DNA of 64,000 nucleotides from the NCBI RefSeq assembly GCF_900112365.1, contig NZ_FOLQ01000001.1, positions 1-64,000 of the forward strand, given 5' to 3'. The stretch's first letter is position 1. Each line of letters opens with the position of its first letter. Positions 35,249 to 44,803 of this stretch are shown one piece after another. This DNA is from Spirosoma endophyticum. GTDB taxonomy: Bacteria > Bacteroidota > Bacteroidia > Cytophagales > Spirosomataceae. The position numbers and the translations under genes are program-made. Under the pieces are notes generated by a model, which ran no database searches, had not been told where the DNA came from, and worked only from the letters and a program-made list of their open reading frames with translations.

Positions 35249-35535
35249 AGATTGGAAAGGTTAACGGATTGTTAATGTGTCTCAGCAACACTATTTCAGG
35301 AAGTACGCATGGATGAGCGAGCCTGTTACACAGTAAATAGTAACGCTTAATGGCTTATCGCATCAGGGCACAACCGTAAAATAAGGGTGGTAAAGACAAC
35401 CAAGTATATGGTTATTGGTATAAGTTATTGGACTGTTTAAATTACTGTCTTTTTTTTAATCTTTCTTTAATAATCTTTGAAAATACTTTGTTTATGCTGG
35501 TTTTTCTATGGAAAAAAGCAGTTAACTAGTTATTG

Positions 35536-37719
35536 ATGAGATTTTTACTAACTATGATGCGACTACTTATACCTGTGATTTACGGCCTGTTTGGATGTAT
35601 TTCGCCTGGCTTTTCCCAACGGGTTGTCATTCATCAGCCTGATCAAGCACCACAGACCCAATACGCCGTTGGAGTACTCAAAAAAGTATTGGTGATAAAT
35701 AACTACACCGTATCGGTAGGCGCGGCTGAGTACACGATTGATCTGTTGATTGCCCGTGAGAAGCTGGGAAACGAAGGGTATGCAATAACACCACAGGGCA
35801 AGCGACTGACCATTACGGGCGGGGATGCACGTGGATTAATTTATGGGTGTCTGTCGGTAGCCGAAGACATGCAGAATGGCGTATCACTTTCGGCTATTAA
35901 AGCACAGACTGAAAAACCCCATTTACCGTTCCGTGCCATTAAGTTTGACCTTCCCTGGGATACGTATCGACACAGCTACTCGCTCGATCAGCATGTAGAA
36001 ACCTGCCGGGATGTTGCTTACTGGGAACGGTTTCTGGACATGATGGTAAAGAATCGCTTCAATGCGCTCAGTCTCTGGAACCTGCATCCTTACACCTACA
36101 TGATCAGGCCGAAGAATTTTCCGGAGGCCAGCCCGTTTACGGATAAAGAACTGGCACAATGGCAAACGCTGCACCGGGCGATTTTCCGAATGGCCAAAGA
36201 ACGGGCGATTGATACGTACCTGATTCCCTTCAACATTTTTGTCAGTCCGGAATTTGCCAAAGCTCATAACGTAGCGATGGATAACCTGGAACACAATTTT
36301 TTTGTGAATGGCGATACGTCGGCAATCGTCAAACGCTATACGCGGGAGTGTGTCACGCAGGTGTTGCAGGAATACCCTGACCTGACCGGCTTTGGCCTGA
36401 CACTGGGCGAAGGCATGGGCGGGATGTCTCCGCAGCAACGTGAGGACTGGATGAAAGAAACGATCATCGAAGGCATGCGCCTGGCAAACCGGAAGGCCAA
36501 ACTGGTGCATCGCATTCCCTTTTCCAGCACCACCGGCTCGTTGGGCATCACGAGCATCGACACCGAAAAGCTAACCCGGCGAGCCATCGACGAAGAAGGT
36601 GATCTGGATTTTCTGGAAGGCCCGATCTGGGCGGATCTGAAATACAACTGGTCGCATGCCCACTCGACCCCCAACCTGATAAAAGTGCATGGCGGTAAAT
36701 TGTATGATACGTATTTCAAGCCCGAGCCTACGAAATACAAAATCACCTGGACGGCCCGGAATGAAGATTTCTTTTGCCTGCGCTGGGGTGTCCCCGATTT
36801 TATTCGGGCGCACGTAGCTGCGAACAGTCAGGCATATGTAGGTGGGTATTTCATTGGCTCGGAAACCTATATTCCGGCCAAGGATTATTTCACCAGACCC
36901 GGTAGCCCGGTCGACTGGACCTATGCTTTTGAACGACAATGGCTATTTTATGAACTGTGGGGTCGGTTGCTATATAATCCAGCTACGCCCGATGCTATTT
37001 TCAGCGCTGAATTTACGCGCCGATATGGAAAAGGGGCTGCACCGTTGCTCGAAGCCTATGCCCTGGCATCCTCGACGCCATTGCGGTTGGCAGCTTCATT
37101 CGATTTTACCTGGGATTTTTCTCTTTATAGCGAGGGAATGATGGCGCACGATGCCAAAAAGAACGTTTCCTACATTTCGGTCGAGCAGCAAATTACGCAG
37201 CCAACCCTCGACCCAGCTTATGTATCGGTTACCGATTATGTGAAGACGCAGCTAGCGGGCCAGTCGTTTGAGTCGACTAAAATTACGCCACCCATCCTGG
37301 CGGGCCTGCTGGAGCGGGATTGCCGGAAAGCGTTGCAGCTCGTGAAACCGATCAATACATCCTCGAACCGATCGCTACAGTATGAGGTGGCCGATGTGCA
37401 GGTGTGGGCCAATCTGGGCTTGCACCTGGCCGAAAAACTGAAGGCAGCCGTTGCGCTGCAAACGTATCGGTTAGCTGGTGGAGAGGCCAATAAACAGGCT
37501 GCGGTTCAACATCTGGAAGCCGCTTTGCGCTATTGGGATGCGGTGGTGGCCATCACCCGCCCGCTCTACAACGATATGCCCCTGGTCCATCTGACGGAGC
37601 AAAAAGGCAGCAGCTGGGCGGAAAATAACAAACTTCGCTTTCATTGGGCAATGCTACGGCCGGCCGTGGCAAACGATATTGAGATGGCCCGTCAGGCTCA
37701 ATATAGTGCCGGCAAATGA
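35536..37719 (+). CDS. Exported glycoside-hydrolase-like protein
   Basis: 727 residues with a signal peptide (to about residue 28). The N-terminal domain (about 30-125, ending LTITGGDARGLIYGCLSVAEDM) matches the small alpha/beta domain that precedes the catalytic barrel in GH20- and GH67-type enzymes. A TIM-barrel-like part follows: FRAIKFDLPW, WERFLDMMVKNRFNALSLWNLHPY, YLIPFNIFV, DLTGFGLTLGEGMGGMSPQ (a likely acidic active site) and IWADLKYNWSHAHS. The C-terminus is helical. It is not a standard GH20 or GH67 enzyme, and I cannot assign a family or linkage; alpha-glucuronidase-like action is one possibility. It lies divergent to one SusCD pair and directly before the other's sigma factor. Confidence 0.65.
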   Translation: MRFLLTMMRLLIPVIYGLFGCISPGFSQRVVIHQPDQAPQTQYAVGVLKKVLVINNYTVSVGAAEYTIDLLIAREKLGNEGYAITPQGKRLTITGGDARGLIYGCLSVAEDMQNGVSLSAIKAQTEKPHLPFRAIKFDLPWDTYRHSYSLDQHVETCRDVAYWERFLDMMVKNRFNALSLWNLHPYTYMIRPKNFPEASPFTDKELAQWQTLHRAIFRMAKERAIDTYLIPFNIFVSPEFAKAHNVAMDNLEHNFFVNGDTSAIVKRYTRECVTQVLQEYPDLTGFGLTLGEGMGGMSPQQREDWMKETIIEGMRLANRKAKLVHRIPFSSTTGSLGITSIDTEKLTRRAIDEEGDLDFLEGPIWADLKYNWSHAHSTPNLIKVHGGKLYDTYFKPEPTKYKITWTARNEDFFCLRWGVPDFIRAHVAANSQAYVGGYFIGSETYIPAKDYFTRPGSPVDWTYAFERQWLFYELWGRLLYNPATPDAIFSAEFTRRYGKGAAPLLEAYALASSTPLRLAASFDFTWDFSLYSEGMMAHDAKKNVSYISVEQQITQPTLDPAYVSVTDYVKTQLAGQSFESTKITPPILAGLLERDCRKALQLVKPINTSSNRSLQYEVADVQVWANLGLHLAEKLKAAVALQTYRLAGGEANKQAAVQHLEAALRYWDAVVAITRPLYNDMPLVHLTEQKGSSWAENNKLRFHWAMLRPAVANDIEMARQAQYSAGK

Positions 37720-37839
37720 AGCAGACTAACAAAATAGCCGCCGTTAAGCCTTGGTTAAAAAAAATAATTGATGCGCAATGTGAGGTAATAAAGTCCAAAC
37801 TTGTCTGTATTAAGTACTACCCGCTTAACGGACGTTTGC

Positions 37840-38523
37840 ATGCAGCCCGTGCCTTTATATCCTGATCAACCTAAAGCCGACAGCATGCCACTGCTGCTGG
37901 TGAATCATCAATCCGAACACATGGCCAACGTGACGGACGATGAATTGATGCTTCGGCAACTGTTCGCGCAGGATGCCCGAAAAGGCTGTGCGCTGCTTTT
38001 CCGGCGATATTATCCGAATCTGGTCAATCACGCGGTGCGGTTTGTGTACTCGAAAGAAGTCGCCGAAGATTTGGTGGCCGAAGTATTTACGGTTTTCTGG
38101 CAGGACCGCACATTTGAGCAGATAACTACGTCGTATAGGGCTTATCTCTACAAAGCCGTTCGCCACCGGGCCTATAATTACCTGCGTTGGGAATTACGTC
38201 AGTCCGATTCGCTTGAACTAGCTGATGAACAGTCTATTCCGGTATCGCTACAGCCCGATCAGATGTTGCATTACAGCGAGCTACACCAGAAAATCGAGTC
38301 GATTATTCAGAGTCTGCCGCCCCAGTGCCAGCGGGCATTTCTGCTGAGTCGTATTGAGGGTAAGAAATACGCCGAAATTGCGCAGGACCTGCAGATCAGC
38401 AGCAGCGCCGTTGAAAAACTGCTCATCCGGGCACTGGGCAAGCTCCGTCAGGAATTGAAAACGGACTGGTTTATTTCGCTGGTTTTCTGGGGTTCAATTG
38501 GTTCGGTCTCCACCTGGATGTGA
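37840..38523 (+). CDS. ECF sigma factor (FecI-like)
   Basis: 227 residues from the ATG at 37840; a TTG at 37801 and an ATG at 37921 are also in frame. GACGTTTG, one base off the -7 consensus, lies just before 37840. Region 2 runs from about 45 to 115 (LFRRYYPNLVNHAVRFV, AEDLVAEVFTVFWQ) and region 4 from about 150 to 210 (PPQCQRAFLLSRIEGKKYAEIAQDLQISSSAVEKLLIRAL). The last 20 residues are hydrophobic. Followed by FecR and an STN-bearing SusC, it is the activator of this glycan system. Confidence 0.92.
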   Translation: MQPVPLYPDQPKADSMPLLLVNHQSEHMANVTDDELMLRQLFAQDARKGCALLFRRYYPNLVNHAVRFVYSKEVAEDLVAEVFTVFWQDRTFEQITTSYRAYLYKAVRHRAYNYLRWELRQSDSLELADEQSIPVSLQPDQMLHYSELHQKIESIIQSLPPQCQRAFLLSRIEGKKYAEIAQDLQISSSAVEKLLIRALGKLRQELKTDWFISLVFWGSIGSVSTWM

Positions 38524-38569
38524 GGTAATGTATACGCAACTTGTCTAACTGGCAAACCATACTATAGCT

Positions 38570-39565
38570 ATGAACTCACCGCTTATAAAAAACATCGTCT
38601 TTGACTTTTTTGACGGTAAAGCCACGGCCATCCAACGAAAATACATTGAAGCCTGGCTGGCCGATGAAGCGAATCAGGAAACCTATTTTCAGTACCTGGA
38701 TGAATGGGAAGGGCAGCGGCCCCAATTCGCGCTCGATACGGACAAAGCCATGGCGTCGTTCGAACAGGTATTGCTGAATACCCATCCGCCTGCCCCGCAA
38801 CCGAAGATCGTGAAACACAGCCCGGCAACCGGTACGATCCGATGGTGGGGGTGGAGCATGGCTGCTTCGGTATTGTTGATGAGCCTGCTGGGTGGCTGGC
38901 TCTTTCGCTCACAATTGTTGTATAAATCTTACCAAACCGCTTATGGCCAGACCACTACGTTCCAGTTGTCCGATGGTACGTCGGTAACGCTGAATGCCAA
39001 CTCAATGCTTCGGGTTCCACGCTTTGGATTTGGCAACGATACCCGCGACGTGTTTCTGAAAGGGGAGGGCGCGTTCAATGTAACGCACAAAGCTGATAAT
39101 CAACGTTTCGTTGTCAGAACGGACGGTAATTTTCAGATAGAAGTGCTGGGTACTGAATTCGTTGTGTACGCCCGCGAACGAGGTAAACGCGTGTTTCTGA
39201 ACAAAGGCAAAGTGAAGCTCGAATTGCCTCTGGGGCAGCAGCTTTACATGAAGCCCGGCAACGTAGTGACGGTTGCCAATTCGGGGCGCTACCAACTGAC
39301 ACAGAAGGCCCCCGCCCGGCCCTATCTGGCCTGGAAAGAGCATTGGTTTTATTTCGACAATACCACGCTCACTGAAGTCGCTGAGCAAATCCGGGAGCGA
39401 TTCGGTGTCCAGGTAGTGGTTACGGATACCGAACTCGCCCAACGACGGATTGCCGGCAATTTCAAAGCCGAAAAGGCCGACGATCTGCTGCAGATCCTGA
39501 CTGAATTACTGAATCTAACTGTTGTGAAAACCCGCAATCATATCGAGTTACGAACGTCTAAATAA
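38570..39565 (+). CDS. FecR-family anti-sigma factor
   Basis: 331 residues. A cytoplasmic N-terminal part (1-90; KATAIQRKYIEAWLADEANQ) holds the sigma factor. One membrane span lies at about 92-112. The periplasmic FecR domain has the TTFQLSDGTSVTLNANS and VFLKGEGAFNVTH motifs and a C-terminal secretin-like subdomain (FYFDNTTLTEVAEQIRERFGVQVV). It takes the signal from the STN domain of the next gene when substrate is bound and releases the sigma factor. Confidence 0.93.
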   Translation: MNSPLIKNIVFDFFDGKATAIQRKYIEAWLADEANQETYFQYLDEWEGQRPQFALDTDKAMASFEQVLLNTHPPAPQPKIVKHSPATGTIRWWGWSMAASVLLMSLLGGWLFRSQLLYKSYQTAYGQTTTFQLSDGTSVTLNANSMLRVPRFGFGNDTRDVFLKGEGAFNVTHKADNQRFVVRTDGNFQIEVLGTEFVVYARERGKRVFLNKGKVKLELPLGQQLYMKPGNVVTVANSGRYQLTQKAPARPYLAWKEHWFYFDNTTLTEVAEQIRERFGVQVVVTDTELAQRRIAGNFKAEKADDLLQILTELLNLTVVKTRNHIELRTSK

Positions 39566-39574
39566 CCCTTTAAA

Positions 39575-42500
39575 ATGTCGTGTTTACATCTACCTAAAAT
39601 GGGGTTGGTTCTGGTTGGTCTACTGGGCCAGCAACTGGCACTGGCCCAATCAGTTGTGCTGGCGCACCAGCAAAGTAAAGCAGTACGTATGACGCAGGTA
39701 CTTCCGGCCGAGAGTCAAAAACTGAAAGAAGTGCTCACCGACCTGAGCCGCCAGTATCAGGTCAGTATTTTGTTTGAAGAAACGACCGTACAGGGCATTA
39801 CGATCCCGGTCGATGCCCGGCTCAAATCGGGGAAATTAGAAAAACAGTTGCAGATGTTGCTGAAACCGTATGGCCTGATCGTCAAAAAAATCAACGAACA
39901 GGCGTACTACGTCATTAAAACCCCAACCAAAGAAACGCGTCAGTCATCGAATTCGGGGCAATCGGAAGCCGCTTTCATGCCAACAACAGAGGGAAACGTT
40001 TCGGCTATTCAACCCTTGTCAACCACATTACCCACAACGGTAGTGGCCGATATCCGGATTGCGGGCCGTGTGACCAGCGAAAAAGGAGAAGGACTACCCG
40101 GTGTTAACGTAGTGATCAAGGGCGCTATTCGCGGGACGAATACGGATGCCGACGGTCGCTACCAATTGAACGTTCCTACGGCAAATACTACGTTGGTATT
40201 CAGCTTTGTAGGCTACGCCACGCAGGAAATAGCCCTGGGTAACCGAACAACATTAGACGTTCAGTTACTACCCGATAATAAATCACTGAATGAAGTGGTG
40301 GTGGTGGGGTATGGTACGCAATCGCGCAAAAACCTGACCAGCGCTATCAGCACCATCAAACCCGAAGAACTGAATCGGGGCGCCATCAGCGACGTCGGGC
40401 AGTTGTTGCAGGGGAAAGTGCCGGGTCTGAACATCTCGGCCAATGGCGACCCCAATACGCCATCGGCGGTGGTGCTACGGGGCGCGTCAACGATCAACAG
40501 TTCGCAGGGGCCGTTTTACGTTATTGACGGGGTGCCCGGTGCGGATATTTCGATTATTGCACCCGATGATATTGCGTCGATCGACGTATTGAAAGATGCC
40601 GCTGCCACCGCTATCTACGGAAACCGGGCTGCCAACGGCGTCATCATGGTGACGACGAAACGGGGCAAAAAAGGCCAGATGCAGATTTCCTACAGTGGCT
40701 ACGTGGGTGTGGAGAAAGTGTCCAGTACGTTAAAGATGATGGATGCCACCCAGCTACGGGACTTCCTGACGAAAAACGGTCAATCATTTTCGCCCAACGA
40801 CGACAAGGGTGCCAATACCAACTGGCAGAGCGCCGTTGAAAAAAACTCGGCGATTTCGCAAAACCACAACCTGTCCATTAGTGGCGGAACGGAGCACAGT
40901 ACGTATAGCGCCAGCATCAACTATCTCGACAAGCAGGGTATTTTACTGGGAAGTTCACTGAAGCGGGTTATTGCCCGGCTGGCGGTTGAGCAGTACGCCT
41001 TTAACGACAAGGTGAAGTTTGGCCTGAACGTGACCAACTCAAACAGCGACGCCAACAACACGCCCCTGCGCAACAACGTACTGTTGCAGATGATCAACCA
41101 CTTGCCCGTCTCGCCAGTAACGAATCCCGACGGCAGCTACTTCGAGAATTTCCAGAATACCGGCTATTTCAATCCGGTGGCCATGATTAACCATGCCAAG
41201 GACAATACGAAATACAATAACCTGGTTGGGTCATTTACGGCGCAGGTGAAACTCCCGTTTGGGTTGCAGTATGATTTGAATCTGTCGTACCAGAACAATA
41301 CGTCCCTGCACGGCGAATCCTATGATAGTTATTATACGCAATACAACAGCGCCAATTTTTACAACAACCCCGATCCACCGAACGTCCACAGCCTGTTGAA
41401 TTTCGGGACGAACGGGTCGGCGCTACGGAACGCGTATCAGACCACGCGGAACGTACTGGAAACCTTTTTGACCTGGAACAAGGAGTTTGGCGACCACAGC
41501 ATCAACGCGGTGCTGGGGTACTCGTATCAGGGATCGGTTTCGGGCGATGGCTTCCAGACATCCAGTACCAACTTCCCGGTCGATAACATCGGCTATAACA
41601 ACTTTGCGCTAAGTAATCCCTATGCCGTATCGTCTTATCGGGTCAATTTTGGGGCAGATGGTATCTATCAGGAAACCAAGTTGATCTCTGATTTCGCCCG
41701 TCTGAATTACAATTACAAAGACAAATATCTGGTTCAGGGTTCGATCCGGCGGGACGGTAGTTCGGTGTTTGGGGCCAACAACCAATGGGGTTATTTCCCG
41801 GCGGCTGGGGTTGCCTGGCGCGTGAATCAGGAGGATTTCATGAAAAATCAGAACCTGTTTGACGATCTGAAACTGCGGGCCAGCTACGGCGTAACGGGTA
41901 ACTCGTCGGGTTTCAATGCCTACACGGCGCAATTCATTTCGGGGAGCCTCGGTACGTATTACTACAATGGCGTGCAAACGGCAGCCTATGGGCCAACCCA
42001 GGCCGCGAACCCAAATCTGCAGTGGGAAAAAACCGCGACGACCAACATTGGACTTGATTTTACCGTGCTGAAAGGCAAGTTGAGCGGTACGGTCGAATGG
42101 TACAACAAGGAGACAACCGGCATGATTTATTCGTACCGTGTCAATCCCGTTCTCGTCCCCGTAGGTAGTATTATCGCCAATGGGGGCAATATGAGCAACA
42201 AAGGAATCGAGGTGAGTTTAAGCGCAACGCCGGTTCGGACGACGAACTTTAGCTGGTCAACGGGGCTGAATCTGGCGCACAACAGCAATAAAATCACCAG
42301 CTTAACCAATCCGCTTTTTGTGGGTGGCGACTCCGTTCGTACGACGCAGCCTGAGGGAGGTGGCCAAACGGGTAGCACGCTGCAAATCTTGAAAGCGGGG
42401 ATGCCGCTGGGTCAATTCTTTACGCTGCAATACGCCGGAAAGAACGAAAAAGGCGTTTCGCAGTACGTGAATCAGAAAGGCGATCTCACCACAACGCCAG

Positions 42501-42988
42501 TCATCGGAGCTGATTATAAGTATTCGGGTAGCCCACAACCGAAACTATTGCTCGGCTGGACCAATACGTTGCGCTACAAAAACTTCGACCTGAACGTATT
42601 TTTCAGAGGGGTGCTCGGGAATAAAATTTTCAACGCCACCCGCGCCGATCTGTTCCGGCCCAGCACCGCCCAGTTCACGAATATTCTGGTTGAAGTGGCA
42701 GGGGAAACGGCCACGGATGTAAACTCCTACAAATACTCCAGCCGCTTCATTGAGGATGGTAGTTATGTTCGTTTGGACAACGCAACGCTGGGCTACAATT
42801 TTAAAAATATGGGTCAGTACGTCCGATCACTACGTGTCTATGCCTCGGTGAACAATGCGTTTGTCATTACCGGCTATAAGGGCATCGATCCTGAAGTCAA
42901 CCAGGGCGGCATTGCTCCCGGCGTAGATGCCAATAATTTCTATCCGAAAACCCGGACCATTCTGGTGGGTGTAAACGTATCCTTCTAA
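39575..42988 (+). CDS. SusC-family transporter with STN signalling domain
   Basis: 1137 residues. Signal peptide to about residue 25, STN domain at about 40-112 (KLKEVLTDLSRQYQVSILFEE, KLEKQLQMLLKPYGLIVKK), then the carboxypeptidase-like domain (IRIAGRVTSEKGEGLPGVNVVIKG), the SusC signature NEVVVVGYGTQSRKNLTS, plug (TAIYGNRAANGVIMVTTKRGK) and barrel, ending RTILVGVNVSF. The STN domain is the link to the FecR at 38570, so import and gene activation are coupled. It starts nine bases after the FecR stop. Substrate is a glycan or oligosaccharide, not named by sequence. Confidence 0.95.
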   Translation: MSCLHLPKMGLVLVGLLGQQLALAQSVVLAHQQSKAVRMTQVLPAESQKLKEVLTDLSRQYQVSILFEETTVQGITIPVDARLKSGKLEKQLQMLLKPYGLIVKKINEQAYYVIKTPTKETRQSSNSGQSEAAFMPTTEGNVSAIQPLSTTLPTTVVADIRIAGRVTSEKGEGLPGVNVVIKGAIRGTNTDADGRYQLNVPTANTTLVFSFVGYATQEIALGNRTTLDVQLLPDNKSLNEVVVVGYGTQSRKNLTSAISTIKPEELNRGAISDVGQLLQGKVPGLNISANGDPNTPSAVVLRGASTINSSQGPFYVIDGVPGADISIIAPDDIASIDVLKDAAATAIYGNRAANGVIMVTTKRGKKGQMQISYSGYVGVEKVSSTLKMMDATQLRDFLTKNGQSFSPNDDKGANTNWQSAVEKNSAISQNHNLSISGGTEHSTYSASINYLDKQGILLGSSLKRVIARLAVEQYAFNDKVKFGLNVTNSNSDANNTPLRNNVLLQMINHLPVSPVTNPDGSYFENFQNTGYFNPVAMINHAKDNTKYNNLVGSFTAQVKLPFGLQYDLNLSYQNNTSLHGESYDSYYTQYNSANFYNNPDPPNVHSLLNFGTNGSALRNAYQTTRNVLETFLTWNKEFGDHSINAVLGYSYQGSVSGDGFQTSSTNFPVDNIGYNNFALSNPYAVSSYRVNFGADGIYQETKLISDFARLNYNYKDKYLVQGSIRRDGSSVFGANNQWGYFPAAGVAWRVNQEDFMKNQNLFDDLKLRASYGVTGNSSGFNAYTAQFISGSLGTYYYNGVQTAAYGPTQAANPNLQWEKTATTNIGLDFTVLKGKLSGTVEWYNKETTGMIYSYRVNPVLVPVGSIIANGGNMSNKGIEVSLSATPVRTTNFSWSTGLNLAHNSNKITSLTNPLFVGGDSVRTTQPEGGGQTGSTLQILKAGMPLGQFFTLQYAGKNEKGVSQYVNQKGDLTTTPVIGADYKYSGSPQPKLLLGWTNTLRYKNFDLNVFFRGVLGNKIFNATRADLFRPSTAQFTNILVEVAGETATDVNSYKYSSRFIEDGSYVRLDNATLGYNFKNMGQYVRSLRVYASVNNAFVITGYKGIDPEVNQGGIAPGVDANNFYPKTRTILVGVNVSF

Positions 42989-43008
42989 ACAGCCTAGCCA
43001 AAAACACA

Positions 43009-44628
43009 ATGAAAAAAATACTTTCTTCGGGCGCGTTTCTGGTACTGATCGTTTACCTGACGACCGCCTGCCATGATGTCAACGTGCCGGTCAACACCGA
43101 GTTGACACCCGATATTTTCCCCCAGAATTCATCACAGTTCATTCAGGCATCGGGCCCGCCGTATGCTGCTTTTCGGGGTAATTTCTCCCTGGACTACTGG
43201 TTCATCCAGTCATTATCTACCGACGAAGCCATTCTGCCCGCCCGCGGAGGTAACTGGTATGATAACCAGGGCTACTTAATGCTGCACTACCATAACTGGA
43301 CGAAAGATCACGGCACAACGAACAGTGTATGGACCTGGTTGTCGACCGTTATTGGCACCACCAATCAGGCGCTGTCAATCTTAAACCAGACAATACCGGC
43401 TTCTTCGGCGGCCAAACCGACTAATCTGGCCGAGTTGAAAATGGTCCGGGCAATGGCCTATTTCATGATGATGGACCTGTATGGCAACGTACCGATCGAC
43501 ACGACGTATGGTGATTTCACCCCCCATCCCAATTTGCCACGTGCTCAGGTATTTAGCTTTATTGAAAAGGAAGTAAAAGCAGCACTGCCGAATCTGAGCC
43601 GGGTTGCGGGACAGGCTACCTATGGCCGTGCCAACAAATTCATGGGCTTTTCGCTGCTGGCCAAGATGTATCTGAATGCCGAATATTACACCGGTACCCA
43701 GCGCTATACGGATGCCGTCGTGGCCTGCGACAGCGTTATCAACTCCGGCCAGTATTCGCTGGAACCCAGAGCGTCGTATCTCCAGATGTTTTACCCGAAT
43801 AACGGGCCAACAGCGAGGGAGTACATTTTTGCCATTCCCTACGATCCGGCGGCTGGTGCAATGCCGGGGACAAACGGTTTTATGTATCACGCCCGTTATG
43901 ACGTACCGCGCTCGGAGACAAAAAAATTCAATTTGCCGTTTACGCCCAGCGCTCCCAGAAGTACATTACCCGAATTCTACGCGAACTTCAAAGACCCCAA
44001 CGATATCCGGAACGGACAGTGGCTTACGGGTTTGCAATTTATGAACGATGGTGTAACACCCGTAACCGTGACCACAACGAAGAAGGGCTACGACCAGACC
44101 TACACGGGTGCAGATGGAGCAACTGCGTATACGTATCAGGTGAATCTGACGCCAGAAATTATCCTTCGGCAGGACGTTGCTACGTTTGATTTGGGCAACG
44201 ACGAAATTGCCTGGAATATGGGTTATCGCAACATTAAGTTCTATCCCGATGCATCCTCTACGTCTCGGAATCAAAACAACGATGTACCGGTTTTTCGCTA
44301 CTCGGATATTATCCTGATGAAAGCCGAAGCCATTCTTCGCGGTGGTGCGCCAACGCAGGGTCAGACGGCGCTTTCGCTGGTTAATCAACTGCGGGCAGCC
44401 CGTACTACGTCGGCCGCTTTGGGCAGCGTAACGTTAGAGGACATATACACGGAACGTTGCCGCGAGTTTGCCTGGGAAACCTGGCACCGCAATGACATGA
44501 TTCGATTTGGGAAGTATGAAGGCAAATGGGGTTTCAAAACGGATGCCAACGTAAATCGCCGGATTTTCCCCATCCCAACTACGGCTTTCACGGTCAACCC
44601 TGCGCTGACGCAGAATCCGGGGTATTGA
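43009..44628 (+). CDS. SusD-family nutrient-binding lipoprotein
   Basis: 539 residues; lipoprotein signal ends in YLTTACHDVNV with Cys21. Family features include ELKMVRAMAYFMMMDLYGNVPIDTTYGD, GRANKFMGFSLLAKMYLNAEY, FRYSDIILMKAEAILRGG, DIYTERCREFAWETWHRNDMIRFGKYEGKWG and the final FPIPTTAFTVNPALTQNPGY. It partners the SusC 21 bases upstream. It is followed four bases after its stop by a long hairpin. Confidence 0.94.
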   Translation: MKKILSSGAFLVLIVYLTTACHDVNVPVNTELTPDIFPQNSSQFIQASGPPYAAFRGNFSLDYWFIQSLSTDEAILPARGGNWYDNQGYLMLHYHNWTKDHGTTNSVWTWLSTVIGTTNQALSILNQTIPASSAAKPTNLAELKMVRAMAYFMMMDLYGNVPIDTTYGDFTPHPNLPRAQVFSFIEKEVKAALPNLSRVAGQATYGRANKFMGFSLLAKMYLNAEYYTGTQRYTDAVVACDSVINSGQYSLEPRASYLQMFYPNNGPTAREYIFAIPYDPAAGAMPGTNGFMYHARYDVPRSETKKFNLPFTPSAPRSTLPEFYANFKDPNDIRNGQWLTGLQFMNDGVTPVTVTTTKKGYDQTYTGADGATAYTYQVNLTPEIILRQDVATFDLGNDEIAWNMGYRNIKFYPDASSTSRNQNNDVPVFRYSDIILMKAEAILRGGAPTQGQTALSLVNQLRAARTTSAALGSVTLEDIYTERCREFAWETWHRNDMIRFGKYEGKWGFKTDANVNRRIFPIPTTAFTVNPALTQNPGY

Positions 44629-44631
44629 TTT

Positions 44632-44722
44632 TTTAAACACAGAGGCACAGAGAACACAGAGATTTAAACAAAAAGAAATAAACTTTTTAAATCTTTGTGT
44701 TCTCTGTGCCTCTGTGTTTAAA
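44632..44722. repeat. Long hairpin repeat with cacagag core (copy 1)
   Basis: 35-bp arms at 44632-44666 and 44688-44722 pair with one mismatch (a G-U pair in RNA). The arms contain CACAGAGGCACAGAGAACAC. It lies right after the SusD stop and can act as a terminator. A related element lies at 58489-58604, so it is a dispersed intergenic family. Confidence 0.85.
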
Positions 44723-44803
44723 TTAAAATAACTGACTTAATTCGGGGCTTGCTTATGAGTCGCGATCAAACGAAAGCTCGCTATAGTTGGTGCTCAATAA
44801 AGT

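Noticed and set aside
44632-44722. CRISPR array from the short repeated cacagag words
   Set aside because: The repeats form one hairpin; there are no regular spacers and no cas genes.
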